This document shows positions 42,887 through 52,873 of a stretch of 64,000 bases of DNA, piece after piece. This DNA comes from DATLSM01 sp963722965. Its GTDB lineage: Bacteria > Actinomycetota > Thermoleophilia > Solirubrobacterales > 70-9. Where the stretch lies: the NCBI GenBank assembly GCA_963722965.1, contig CAVROX010000004.1, forward strand, positions 16,296 through 80,295, read 5' to 3'. Under the pieces are notes generated by a model that was not told where the DNA came from, did no database searches, and worked only from the letters and a program-made list of their open reading frames with translations. The position numbers were made by a program, and so were the translations under genes. Every line of letters starts with the position of its first letter. Position 1 is the first letter of the stretch.

Positions 42887-43510
42887 TTAGCTTTGCCTGC
42901 GTCCCGGCGCCGCGGGCGGGACGAGTGCGCGGATCTCCGCCAAAAGCCGCGACGCGATCCCCCCCGGCTCCTCCTCGGGCCGCGGTTGGCCCCCCGCGGG
43001 AGAGAAGAAGCGGACTCGCACCCGGGGGCGGCTGGGAAAGCGGGTAAAGCCGGTCGTCCCCTCGATCGCGACACAGACCAGCCGGGCCTCCGGTACCTCG
43101 CGCGCGAGGCGGCCGACCCCGCTCCGTGCCCGCAGCACCTCTCCGCGCGAGCGAGTCCCCTCGGGGAAGACGCCGATACACGACCCCGCGCGCAGTTCCT
43201 CGATCGCCCGCGACAGCGCTCCCGCGTCGCCGGCGCCACGCTCGATCGGGATCTGCCCCATCCCGTTCAGCACCGGACTCAGCCCGCGCACCTCCCACAG
43301 CTGAGCTTTGGCGAGCGCCTTGATCTGACGGCGCCCGATCGCGGCGATGCCGACCATCACCGGGTCCCAGTGGCTGTCGTGGTTGCCGACCAGCAACACT
43401 GGGCCGCTGGCGGGCAGAGCGTCAAGGCCCTCGACCCGCAGCCGACCCCATGCGGCAAACGGCCGGCAGATGCCCATCGCCACCCTGTACATGCCGCTGG
43501 GCTCCTTCAT
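42887..43510 (-). CDS. plsC: 1-acyl-sn-glycerol-3-phosphate acyltransferase (PlsC-type)
   Basis: About 207 residues from the ATG at 43510. The acyltransferase motif I is LLVGNHDSHWDPVMV (His and Asp of the HX4D box), motif III is IGVFPEGTRSRGEVLR, and the acceptor-site Gly/Ile segment is MGQIPIERGAGD. It transfers an acyl group to lysophosphatidate or a related acceptor at the inner face of the membrane. The frame extends upstream to 43582 with no homology. No transmembrane helix is obvious beyond the amphipathic N-terminus, normal for short PlsC proteins. It converges on the zinc-ribbon gene. Confidence 0.9.
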   Translation of the reverse strand: MKEPSGMYRVAMGICRPFAAWGRLRVEGLDALPASGPVLLVGNHDSHWDPVMVGIAAIGRRQIKALAKAQLWEVRGLSPVLNGMGQIPIERGAGDAGALSRAIEELRAGSCIGVFPEGTRSRGEVLRARSGVGRLAREVPEARLVCVAIEGTTGFTRFPSRPRVRVRFFSPAGGQPRPEEEPGGIASRLLAEIRALVPPAAPGRRQS

Positions 43511-43683
43511 TGGGCCGGGGACCGTATTCGATGCAAGTGAAGACTGCTCACGCTGCGAGGGGACCAAAGTGACCAAAATCACTTAGCCCGGGCCGGTTGG
43601 GGCACAGAGTGGGTGTTTGGCCTGCAGATTGCCGACTGGCAACAGCGAATTTGAGCCCTGATCAACTATCTAAAGTGTCATCT

Positions 43684-44091
43684 GTGCCACAGAGGCCTCT
43701 TGAGCTGATCCTCGCTCGCAACCTGATGTCGGCCCTCTCGACCCCCGCCTTCCTCGTAGATGAGGGTGGTTTGCTCGTTTTCTACAACGAGGCGGCGGGG
43801 ATGCTGCTGGGCAAGCGCTTCGAGGAGCTGGGAACGGTCGGCCCAAAAGAGTGGGGGTCGCTGTTCGGACCGTTTGATGACTCCGGCGAGCCGATCCCCT
43901 ACGAGGAGCTGCCGCTGGTCAGTGCCGTCCGCAACGGCCGCCCAGCGCACGCGAACTTCGAGATCAGCTCGGCGGACGGGGCGCGTCACTCAGTCGAGGT
44001 GTCAGCCTTCCCGATCCTCACCCCCCACGGCTCCCGGGGCGCGATCGCAGTCTTCTGGCCGACGACCCCGGCCAACGGAGCCGGGCGCTGA
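43684..44091 (+). CDS. Stand-alone PAS-domain protein
   Basis: About 135 residues from a GTG at 43684. LMSALSTPAFLVDEGGLLVFYNEAAGMLLGKRFEELG is a PAS start. The beta-sheet end is ANFEISSADGARHSVEVSAFPILTPHGSRGAIAVFW. No output domain or membrane segment is present, so it would act through a partner. It overlaps the start of the metallo-hydrolase gene by one base (TGATG), and the two are probably co-translated. The ligand is unknown; no heme or FAD motif is visible. Confidence 0.78.
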   Translation: MPQRPLELILARNLMSALSTPAFLVDEGGLLVFYNEAAGMLLGKRFEELGTVGPKEWGSLFGPFDDSGEPIPYEELPLVSAVRNGRPAHANFEISSADGARHSVEVSAFPILTPHGSRGAIAVFWPTTPANGAGR

Positions 44092-44973
44092 TGCAGATCA
44101 AACTCTGGGGAACGCGCGGCTCGATCCCCTCTCCAGGGCCGGAGACGATTCGCTACGGCGGCAACACGTCCTGCGTCGGTATCACCCTCTCCGATGGTTC
44201 GCTGCTGGCACTTGACGCGGGCACCGGGATCCGCAGCCTGGGGCTTGCGGTGGCCGCGCGGCCGGCCCGCCTCAACATCCTGCTCACCCACCTTCACCTC
44301 GACCACATCCAGGGCCTCGTCTTCTTCGCCCCCGCCTTCTGCCCGCAAACTGAGATCGTGATCTGGGGGCCGGCGTCCCCGGAGGCCTCGCTGCGCGACC
44401 GCATCGCGCGCTACATCTCGGCCCCGCTTTCCCCGGTCGAGGTCCGCGAGCTGCCCTGCGACGTCTCCTTCCGCCACTGCCCCGAAAGCGAGTGGGAGAT
44501 CGGCTCAGCCCGGATCCGCGCCGCTTCGGTCGCCCATCGCGGCCCCACGCTTGGCTTTCGGATCGACGACGGCGAGGCCTCTCTCGCCTACATCCCCGAC
44601 CACGAGCCGGCGCTCGGCGCCGACCTCGATCGGCTCGAGGAGGACTGGATCTCCGGCTTTTCCCTTGCCCAGGGTGCCTCGCTGTTGATCCACGACGGCC
44701 AATACGCCGACCACGAGTACCCCGGACACCTCGGTTGGGGTCATTCCTCCCTCTCCCACACACTCTCCTTCGCCCGCCGCACGGGCGTCGAGCGCACGGT
44801 GCTCTTCCACCACGACCCCCTGCACACCGACGACTTTCTCGACGGCTCTTGGGCGCGAGGCGCGGCTGCGGTGGGTGCAGATGGGCGGTGGCGAAGGCGC
44901 GATCGAGCTGGGCGCCGAGCGCGGCGAGTACGAGTTGCCGGTGCGGGCGCAGGCGCCGGCCGCGGTCGGCTGA
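44091..44973 (+). CDS. MBL-fold metallo-hydrolase, frameshift near the C-terminus
   Basis: MQIKLWGTRGSIPSPGPETIRYGGNTSCVGI is typical of PhnP/AAA-related MBL hydrolases. The metal ligands are ILLTHLHLDHIQGLVFF (HxHxDH), LLIHDGQYADHEY, GWGHSSLSH and FHHDPLHTDD. The continuous frame after about 44855 becomes Arg/Ala-rich and ends at 44978. Dropping one base near 44854-44856 gives a natural-looking end (EARLRWVQMGGGEGAIELG ... APAAVG) with a stop at 44973, so I give that end. Substrate unknown, probably a cyclic phosphate or phosphodiester. It is coupled to the PAS protein upstream. Confidence 0.82.
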
Positions 44974-45010
44974 ACTGAGCGCCCACGCCGCCCGCTACGC
45001 TGCCCCTTAG

Positions 45011-45622
45011 ATGTCGTCGTCCCCGCGGATCGAGGCCATCGCCGACCGCTCCGAGCTGGTCCGCGACGCGCTAGAAACCGCCCGCGAGGCGCACCGCGGC
45101 CAGATCCGCAACGGCAGTGGCGGGATGCCATACATTGACCACCCGGTGGGGGTCGCCGCACTGCTCGCCTCCCACGGCTTCCCCGACGAGGTGCTCGCTG
45201 CCGCGCTGCTTCACGACGTGGTCGAGGAGAGCGATACGCAGGTCAGCGAAATCCGGGCGCGCTTTGGTGGCCGGGTCGGCGGGCTGGTCGGCGTCCTAAC
45301 CGACCCCGAAGAGATTCAGCCCTACGAGCAACGAAAGGACGGCCACCGCACCAGGGTCCAGCGGGCTGGCTCTGACGCACTGGCGATCTATGCCGCCGAC
45401 AAGCTCGCCAACATCGGGGCACTGCGCCGCGTTTACGCGCGTGAGGGGGAGGCGATCGGCGAGGAGCTGAAGGCGCCGCTGGACGTCAAGGTCGCGGTCT
45501 GGGAGGCGGACCTCGCAATGCTCGCCCGTAAGGCCCCCGAGCTTCCCTTCCTCGCCGAGCTGGAAGGCCAGCTCGGCGCTCTGCGCGCCGATCGGGCGGC
45601 GAGGCAGGCACCCCCGCCCTGA
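45011..45622 (+). CDS. HD-domain (p)ppGpp-hydrolase-like protein
   Basis: 203 residues. HRGQIRNGSGGMPYIDHPVGVAALLASHGFPDEVLAAALLHDVVEESDT holds the ligands of the RelA/SpoT HD hydrolase (H...HD), and IYAADKLANIGALRRVYAREGE supplies the downstream Asp and Asn. No synthetase or TGS domain follows, so this resembles a small alarmone hydrolase or Mesh1-type enzyme. Members of this size cleave (p)ppGpp or related nucleotides; NADPH phosphatase activity is known for Mesh1. It precedes the methylthioadenosine genes by 36 bp. Confidence 0.85.
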   Translation: MSSSPRIEAIADRSELVRDALETAREAHRGQIRNGSGGMPYIDHPVGVAALLASHGFPDEVLAAALLHDVVEESDTQVSEIRARFGGRVGGLVGVLTDPEEIQPYEQRKDGHRTRVQRAGSDALAIYAADKLANIGALRRVYAREGEAIGEELKAPLDVKVAVWEADLAMLARKAPELPFLAELEGQLGALRADRAARQAPPP

Positions 45623-45658
45623 TTGCCGACCGGCATTTCCCCGACGTAGGATCGCGGC

Positions 45659-46336
45659 ATGGGACGGCTGGCAGTGATGCTCGGCAGCAGCGCGCTCGGG
45701 CCTGGTGGGGGGGCGATCACCGCGGCGGCGGCCGAACACGGCGCCGCGATCGTGCAGCGCCATGGAGAGGGTTCCTACGTCCTGCCGCACGAGATCGACC
45801 ACCCTGCCAACCTGCGGGCACTGGCCGAGCAGGGCTGCGATCGGGTGCTGGCGATCGGGTCAGTCGGCTCGCTCAGCGCCGATCTTCCGGTCGGCAGCGT
45901 CATCTGCCCCGACGACTTCATCGCCCTTCACAGCGGCCTTTCGACCTTCCCCGACCAGCGTGCCCACATCGCCGCCTCCTTTGACCCAGGTTGGCGCCGT
46001 GAGGTTCTCGCCGCCTGGGAGCCCGGCGGAACGCCGGCACGCGATGGCGGCGTCTACTGGCAAACGCTCGGCCCCCGTTTTGAGACCCCGGCGGAGATCC
46101 GCCTGATAGCCGCGCACGCCGACGTGGTCGGAATGACGATCGCATCCGAGTGCGTCATCGCCTGCGAGCTGGGGATCGCCTATGCAGCGATCTGCGTGGT
46201 TGACAACCTCGCCAACGGGATCTCCTCCGAAGCGCTGAGCGTCGCCCGACTTGAGGCCGATCGCGCCGCCAACGCAACGCTCCTGCGCGAGGGCCTGGAG
46301 GCGGTCCTGCCGCGGCTTGGAGCGGTTGGCCCTTGA
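45659..46336 (+). CDS. MTAP-family purine nucleoside phosphorylase
   Basis: 225 residues. LAVMLGSSALG is the phosphate-binding start, VLPHEIDHPANLRALAEQGCDRVLAIGSVGSL the core, and YWQTLGPRFETPAEIRLIAAHADVVGMTIASECVIACELG the base- and ribose-binding segment of MTA/MTI phosphorylases (ETPAEI, GMTxASE). The coupling to an MtaD-like deaminase (4-bp overlap, TTGA) suggests it cleaves methylthioinosine rather than methylthioadenosine, giving hypoxanthine and 5-methylthioribose-1-phosphate. This substrate choice is inferred from the neighbour. Confidence 0.83.
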   Translation: MGRLAVMLGSSALGPGGGAITAAAAEHGAAIVQRHGEGSYVLPHEIDHPANLRALAEQGCDRVLAIGSVGSLSADLPVGSVICPDDFIALHSGLSTFPDQRAHIAASFDPGWRREVLAAWEPGGTPARDGGVYWQTLGPRFETPAEIRLIAAHADVVGMTIASECVIACELGIAYAAICVVDNLANGISSEALSVARLEADRAANATLLREGLEAVLPRLGAVGP

Positions 46337-47595
46337 GCGAGCAGCCGGCGCCGCTGACGATAAGGAACGCGGTCCTCGAGGGCGAGACGGTTGACCTGCG
46401 CTGTGAGAACGGGCTGATCGCGGAGCTCGGCTCAGGGATCGAAGCGAGGGCTGGTGAGGAGCGGATCGACGCGGCCGGGGCAACGCTGGTTTCACCGCTC
46501 CTCAACGGTCACAGCCATGCCGCGATGACCCTGTTTCGCGGCAACGGCGGCGACCTGCCACTGATGCGCTGGCTGCGGGAGCGGGTCTGGCCGGTCGAGG
46601 CGATGCTCGAGCCCGAGGACGTCTACTGGGGCGCCCGGCTGGCCTGCCTGGAGATGATTCGCACCGGGACCACCCGCTTCTGGGACATGTACTGGCACCC
46701 GGCCGCAAGCGCCCGCGCGGTCTGTGACGCCGGCCTGCGGGCGACGATCGGCGGGCCGCTACTGGACGCCGGGGGCGGGCCGGTCAGCGAGCTGCGCGAG
46801 AGCACACTGCGCGACCTCGCAGAGCTCGAGGATTTCGGGCCGCGGATCGGTCGCGCCCTCGCTCCCCACTCGATCTACACGGTAAGCGAAGGGCTGCTGG
46901 GCTGGGCGGCTGAGCAGGCGGCCGAGCGCGGCCTGGCAATCCAGATCCATATCTCTGAGACCGAGGGAGAGGTCGGCGAGTGCCTAGCCGAGCACGGGGT
47001 GCGCCCCGCCGCATACCTCGACCGGCTCGGCCTGCTCGGCGAACGCACGGTGCTTGCCCACGGGGTCTGGCTTGATCGCTCCGAGCTGGAGCTGATCGCC
47101 GAGCGAGGCTGCATCGTGGTCGCCAACCCGGTGGCGAACATGAAGTTGGCCGTCGGCGGCGCCTTTCCCTACCCCGCGGCGCGTGAGGCCGGTATTGCAG
47201 TCGGCCTCGGCACCGACGGCGCCGGCTCCAACGACTCGCTCGACCTGCTCGCTGACCTGAAGGCCTTCGCTCTGTTGCAAAAGCACCAAACAGGGGACCC
47301 CACCGCGATCCGAGCAACGGAGGCCTGGGAGATCGCGATCGGTCGCCGCGCCCCGCTGCTTGGCGCCACAGCGCTTGCTCCAGGTGAACCCGCCGACTTC
47401 CTGCTGCTGTGCCGAAGCGCACCCGAGCTTAGCCTCGGCGAGCTCGCCGAGGACCTCGTCTACGCCGCCGCGGGCTCGGTCATCGAGACGACCGTGGTCG
47501 GCGGCCGGGCGCTGATGCGCGGCGGCGAGGTCAGCGGCGCTGAGGAGGTGATCGCACGCGCCGTCGAGCGGGCTCGGCGACTCGGGCTGGGGTGA
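46333..47595 (+). CDS. mtaD: MTA/SAH deaminase-like amidohydrolase
   Basis: 420 residues with a TTG start overlapping the preceding stop. The amidohydrolase metal ligands are LLNGHSHAAMTLFRG (HxH), ALAPHSIYTVSE, IQIHISETEGEV and GLGTDGAGSNDSLDLL. This ATZ/TRZ-like subfamily includes 5'-methylthioadenosine/S-adenosylhomocysteine deaminase and guanine deaminases. Context with the phosphorylase favours MTA deamination to methylthioinosine as part of methionine-byproduct recycling. The C-terminal composite beta domain (EPADFLLLCRSAP ... VIETTVVGGRALMRGGE) is complete. Confidence 0.88.
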   Translation: MSEQPAPLTIRNAVLEGETVDLRCENGLIAELGSGIEARAGEERIDAAGATLVSPLLNGHSHAAMTLFRGNGGDLPLMRWLRERVWPVEAMLEPEDVYWGARLACLEMIRTGTTRFWDMYWHPAASARAVCDAGLRATIGGPLLDAGGGPVSELRESTLRDLAELEDFGPRIGRALAPHSIYTVSEGLLGWAAEQAAERGLAIQIHISETEGEVGECLAEHGVRPAAYLDRLGLLGERTVLAHGVWLDRSELELIAERGCIVVANPVANMKLAVGGAFPYPAAREAGIAVGLGTDGAGSNDSLDLLADLKAFALLQKHQTGDPTAIRATEAWEIAIGRRAPLLGATALAPGEPADFLLLCRSAPELSLGELAEDLVYAAAGSVIETTVVGGRALMRGGEVSGAEEVIARAVERARRLGLG

Positions 47596-47607
47596 GGGCC
47601 ACCGGTC

Positions 47608-47628
47608 AGATACCCCTGGGGGGTATCT
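47608..47628. promoter_or_regulatory. CsoR-like operator upstream of the permease
   Basis: A perfect 9-bp inverted repeat, AGATACCCC-tgg-GGGGTATCT, lies 14 bp before the permease start codon. Paired C-tract and G-tract ends with ATAC/GTAT flanks are the usual form of CsoR/RcnR-family sites. No CsoR gene is in the window. The dyad is seen; the regulator is inferred. Confidence 0.55.
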
Positions 47629-47642
47629 GGTAGGGTGCCTCG

Positions 47643-48737
47643 ATGGGTGGGGCCCTAAGCACGATCGGCAAAGGCCTCGAACAGTCCTTCCTGATGGCAT
47701 ATGAGGTCTGGTGGGCGCTGGTGTTGGGGTTCTCCATTTCCGCGATCGTCCAGGCTTGGGTGCCGCGCGAGCGAGTTGAAGGCGCTCTCGCGGGCAGCGG
47801 CTTCGTGCCTCTGGCAAAGGCTACGGGCCTCGGCGCCGCCTCTTCCTCTTGCTCCTACGCGGCGATTGCGATCGCCAAGTCGCTCTTCCAGAAGGGAGCC
47901 TCAGCCGCCACGGCGCTTGCCTTCCAGTTCGCCTCAACCAACCTAGTCTGGGAGCTGGGGCTGGTCATCTGGGTCCTGATCGGCTGGGAGTTCACCCTCG
48001 CAGAGTTCTTCGGGGGCATCGTCCTGATCGCCCTGATGGCGGCATTGCTGCGCTTCTTCATCTCCCCCGGGCTTGAGCAACAAGCCCGCGCCCACGCACG
48101 AGAAGCCCAGGCTGACCACCGCCATGGGCACCCAGCGCCGGCGGGCCTCTCCTGGCGCGAGCGCCTCCTTTCCCCGACTCAGTGGACCGAGGTCGCCCGC
48201 AACTTCGAAAGCGACTGGCGCATGTTGTGGAAGGAGATCGCAATCGGATTCCTTCTCGCCGGCTTCATCGGCCTGCTCGGCAACGACTTCTTTAGCGTCC
48301 TCTTCCTCAAGCACGCGCCGCCGCTGATAAGGACGGTCGAGAACGTCTTGGTCGGGCCGCTGATCGCCGTGTTCAGTTTCGTCTGCTCGGTCGGCAACGC
48401 GCCGCTGGCCGCGGTTCTTTGGTCGGGCGGGATCGGCTTCGCCGGCGTGATCGCCTTCATCTTTGCCGACCTGATCGTGATCCCGATCGTGCTCGCCTAC
48501 GGCAAGTTCTACGGCTGGAAGTTCGCGATCCGCAGCGTCGCCCTGATGTTCGTGACGATCGTGGCGGCGGCGCTGATCGTCGATGCTGTCTTTGGCTTCG
48601 CCGGCCTGATCCCGGCCGTCCGCCCCAGCCGCAGCAACGTTTTCGGCTCGGTCGGGCTCGACTACAAGCTCGCCCTAAACGTTCTCGGCCTCGCCATCTT
48701 CATCGCACTGATGCTGCGGGCTCGGCGCGACGGGTAG
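47643..48737 (+). CDS. DUF318/COG0701-type permease
   Basis: 364 residues with about eight to ten membrane helices. ATGLGAASSSCSYAAIAIAKSLFQKGAS and CSVGNAPLAAVLWSGGIGFAGVIAFIFADLIVIPI are the two conserved Cys-containing loops of the COG0701 permeases, a group that includes ArsP (organoarsenical export). A His-rich cytosolic loop sits in the middle (HAREAQADHRHGHP). Together with the CsoR-like site upstream this hints at metal- or metalloid-related export, but the substrate is unknown. It is transcribed toward the ABC genes 10 bp downstream. Confidence 0.85.
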   Translation: MGGALSTIGKGLEQSFLMAYEVWWALVLGFSISAIVQAWVPRERVEGALAGSGFVPLAKATGLGAASSSCSYAAIAIAKSLFQKGASAATALAFQFASTNLVWELGLVIWVLIGWEFTLAEFFGGIVLIALMAALLRFFISPGLEQQARAHAREAQADHRHGHPAPAGLSWRERLLSPTQWTEVARNFESDWRMLWKEIAIGFLLAGFIGLLGNDFFSVLFLKHAPPLIRTVENVLVGPLIAVFSFVCSVGNAPLAAVLWSGGIGFAGVIAFIFADLIVIPIVLAYGKFYGWKFAIRSVALMFVTIVAAALIVDAVFGFAGLIPAVRPSRSNVFGSVGLDYKLALNVLGLAIFIALMLRARRDG

Positions 48738-48747
48738 ATTGGGGCCG

Positions 48748-49668
48748 GTGGGCGAGCCGGCGATCAGCGTCGAGGGGCTGCGCAAATCCTACGGTGAGTA
48801 CGAGGCCGTCCGCGGCATCGATTTCGAGGTCGCCGCGGGCGAGGTCTTCGGCTTCCTCGGCCCCAACGGCGCCGGCAAGACGACGACGATCGAGATCCTC
48901 GAGGGCTACCGGCCGCGCAGCGCCGGCAGGGTCTCGGTGCTCGGCATCGACCCCGGGGCGCCAAGCCGGGCGTGGCGTAACCGGGTCGGACTGGTCCTCC
49001 AGGAGTGTGAAATGAACCCGGTTCTCACGGTCCGCGAGACGGTGACCCTCTTTTCCAAGTTCTTCACCTCCCCCCGCCCAGTCGAGGAGACGATCGAGCT
49101 GGTTGGCCTCGCCGAGAAGCGCGACGCGAGGATCGGCACCCTCTCGGGCGGGCAGAAACGGCGCGTCGACGTTGCCTGCGGGATCATCGGCGACCCCGAT
49201 CTGATCTTCCTCGATGAGCCGACCACCGGCTTTGACCCCTCCGCCCGCCGCGATGCCTGGAACATGATCGAGGGCCTCAAGGAACTCGGCAAGACTGTCT
49301 TCCTCACCACCCACTACATGGATGAGGCACAACACCTCGCCGACCGGGTGGCGATCTTGCGCGACGGGAAGCTCGTCGCCGAAGGCAGCACCGAGGAGCT
49401 CGGAACCTCCCTCGGCCAGCAGACCGTGGTTCGCTTCCAGCTTTCGGCGGGCGCCGGCAGCGATGATCTCGGCTCACGGATCTCAGCGCCGATCGAGATC
49501 TCGGGCAACGAGGCGAGCTTCGCCACTGCAGTGCCCCAACGCGACGTCTACCGCCTGCTCGGCTGGGCCGAGGAGCGGGGAATCGAGCTCGGCGCGCTCG
49601 AGGTCCGCCGTCCAAGCCTCGAGGACATCTTCCTCGAGCTGACCTCCGCGGAGGGAGGCGAGCTATGA
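48748..49668 (+). CDS. ABC transporter ATP-binding protein
   Basis: 306 residues from a GTG at 48748 (a TTG at 48739 is the alternative). Walker A is FGFLGPNGAGKTTTIEIL, the Q-loop VLQECEMNPVLTV, the signature GTLSGGQKRRVDVA, Walker B LIFLDEPTTGFDP and the H-loop FLTTHYMDEAQ. The C-terminal 80 residues form the extra domain typical of ABC-2 drug or daunorubicin-type exporters (DrrA-like). It is coupled to the permease by an ATGA overlap. Confidence 0.93.
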   Translation: MGEPAISVEGLRKSYGEYEAVRGIDFEVAAGEVFGFLGPNGAGKTTTIEILEGYRPRSAGRVSVLGIDPGAPSRAWRNRVGLVLQECEMNPVLTVRETVTLFSKFFTSPRPVEETIELVGLAEKRDARIGTLSGGQKRRVDVACGIIGDPDLIFLDEPTTGFDPSARRDAWNMIEGLKELGKTVFLTTHYMDEAQHLADRVAILRDGKLVAEGSTEELGTSLGQQTVVRFQLSAGAGSDDLGSRISAPIEISGNEASFATAVPQRDVYRLLGWAEERGIELGALEVRRPSLEDIFLELTSAEGGEL

Positions 49669-50453
49669 GCGGCGGCGGATTGGTCCTCACCCAGGCCCGC
49701 TACATCCTCCTCGCCCGCTCCCGCGAGCCGCGGGCGATCATCTTCACCGTCGCCTTCCCGATTTTCTTCCTGGTCATCTTCAACTCGATCTTCAACACCA
49801 CCCGTCCGATCGATCTCGGTGGCGGCCTGAAGCTCGACGCGAAGGCCTACTTCACCGCCGGGATCATCGCCTACGCGACCGCGCTCTCAACCTTCACAAC
49901 CCTGGCGATGGTCCTCACCACCCAGCGCGAGAGTGGGCAGCTGAAGCGATTCCGCGGGACCCCGATACCGCCCTGGACCTTCGTCGCGGGGCAGATCTGC
50001 GCGGCGATCGTGCAGGTGATCTCGATGACCGTGGTGCTGATGGCGATCGGCAAGGTCGTCTACGGGGTCCCGCTGCCGGAGAGCACCGCGGTCGGTTTCA
50101 TCGTCTACGTGCTGCTGGGTGCAGCGACCTTCTGCGCGATGGGGATGGCGCTGACTGTGTTTACCCCCAGCCCTGACGCCGCCGGGGCGATCGGACCGTT
50201 CAGCGTCGTCGTCCTGTCCTTTATCTCCGGCGTCTTCGTCCCGATCGACACCCTGCCGAGCTGGCTGGAACAGATCGGGCGCATCTTCCCCCTCTTTCAC
50301 CTCGCCGACGGCCTGCAGACGACGCTTGCCCCCGGCGCCAGCGGTCTCGGCCTCAGCGCCGACAACATCGCAGTCCTCGGCGTTTGGGGGATCGCGGCCA
50401 TCTTCACAGCCTCCCGCCGCTTTCAGTGGGAGCCGCAGTCCTCCCGCGGCTGA
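49665..50453 (+). CDS. ABC-2 type transporter permease
   Basis: 262 residues, six hydrophobic segments. LTQARYILLARSREPRAIIFTVAFPIFFLVIFNSIF and QRESGQLKRFRGTPIPPWTFVAGQI are standard for ABC-2 exporters (the RxxG(T) motif before TM3), and SFISGVFVPIDTLPSWLEQIGRIFPLFHLADGL is the conserved C-terminal signature. It pairs with the ATPase just upstream to form a homodimeric exporter of unknown substrate, perhaps a drug or lipid. It converges on acsA with 16 bp between stops. Confidence 0.92.
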   Translation: MSGGGLVLTQARYILLARSREPRAIIFTVAFPIFFLVIFNSIFNTTRPIDLGGGLKLDAKAYFTAGIIAYATALSTFTTLAMVLTTQRESGQLKRFRGTPIPPWTFVAGQICAAIVQVISMTVVLMAIGKVVYGVPLPESTAVGFIVYVLLGAATFCAMGMALTVFTPSPDAAGAIGPFSVVVLSFISGVFVPIDTLPSWLEQIGRIFPLFHLADGLQTTLAPGASGLGLSADNIAVLGVWGIAAIFTASRRFQWEPQSSRG

Positions 50454-50469
50454 GCGAGGCAGCCTCCCT

Positions 50470-52458
<1,989 letters not shown>

Positions 52459-52480
52459 CGTTCTCTCCCTCTCGCAGACC

Positions 52481-52787
52481 TCAACGGCTGAGCGGTCCAG
52501 CCGGCATGACCGGGCGCCCGAAGGTCGAGTTTGTGAGTGCTGCAAAACGATGCATACCAGGCCGCGGCCGCGGCCGCCAGCCCACACCATCCACCGGCCC
52601 CGACCACGCCTTCGGTGCCACCGGAGCTGCCGATCGCAAGCAAAAAGAAGGTGGCGGTGAGCAAGCAGAAGACGATCGCGCCTGCGACTAACCTGCGCAG
52701 CGGGGCGATCAACATGTAGGCGGTGAAGATTCCCCAAGCGCTCAGGTACAGACCGAGCGCATCGGCGGCGTGGTCGGGCCGGAAGCC
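52481..52787 (-). pseudogene. SatP/YaaH-type acetate permease, C-terminal remnant
   Basis: Reading the minus strand from 52787: DHAADALGLYLSAWGIFTAYMLIAPLRR, then VFCLLTATFFLLAIG and GGWCGLAAAAAAWYAS, and, after a one-base shift near 52550, FAALTNSTFGRPVMPAGPLSR before the stop at 52481. This is the second half of the GPR1/FUN34/YaaH (AceTr) family, including the C-terminal NSTFGRPVxPxGPL. The N-terminal half with the NPAPLGL motif is absent and an in-frame stop lies just upstream (52788-52790). An intact copy may exist elsewhere. Confidence 0.75.
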
Positions 52788-52873
52788 TCAGCGCAGAGCG
52801 CCGGGCAAGGACCACAGCCCCTGCTGAAGAAATCGCGCCGGCCAGTACTTGGCGGCCCGGGTTATCGGAGCCC

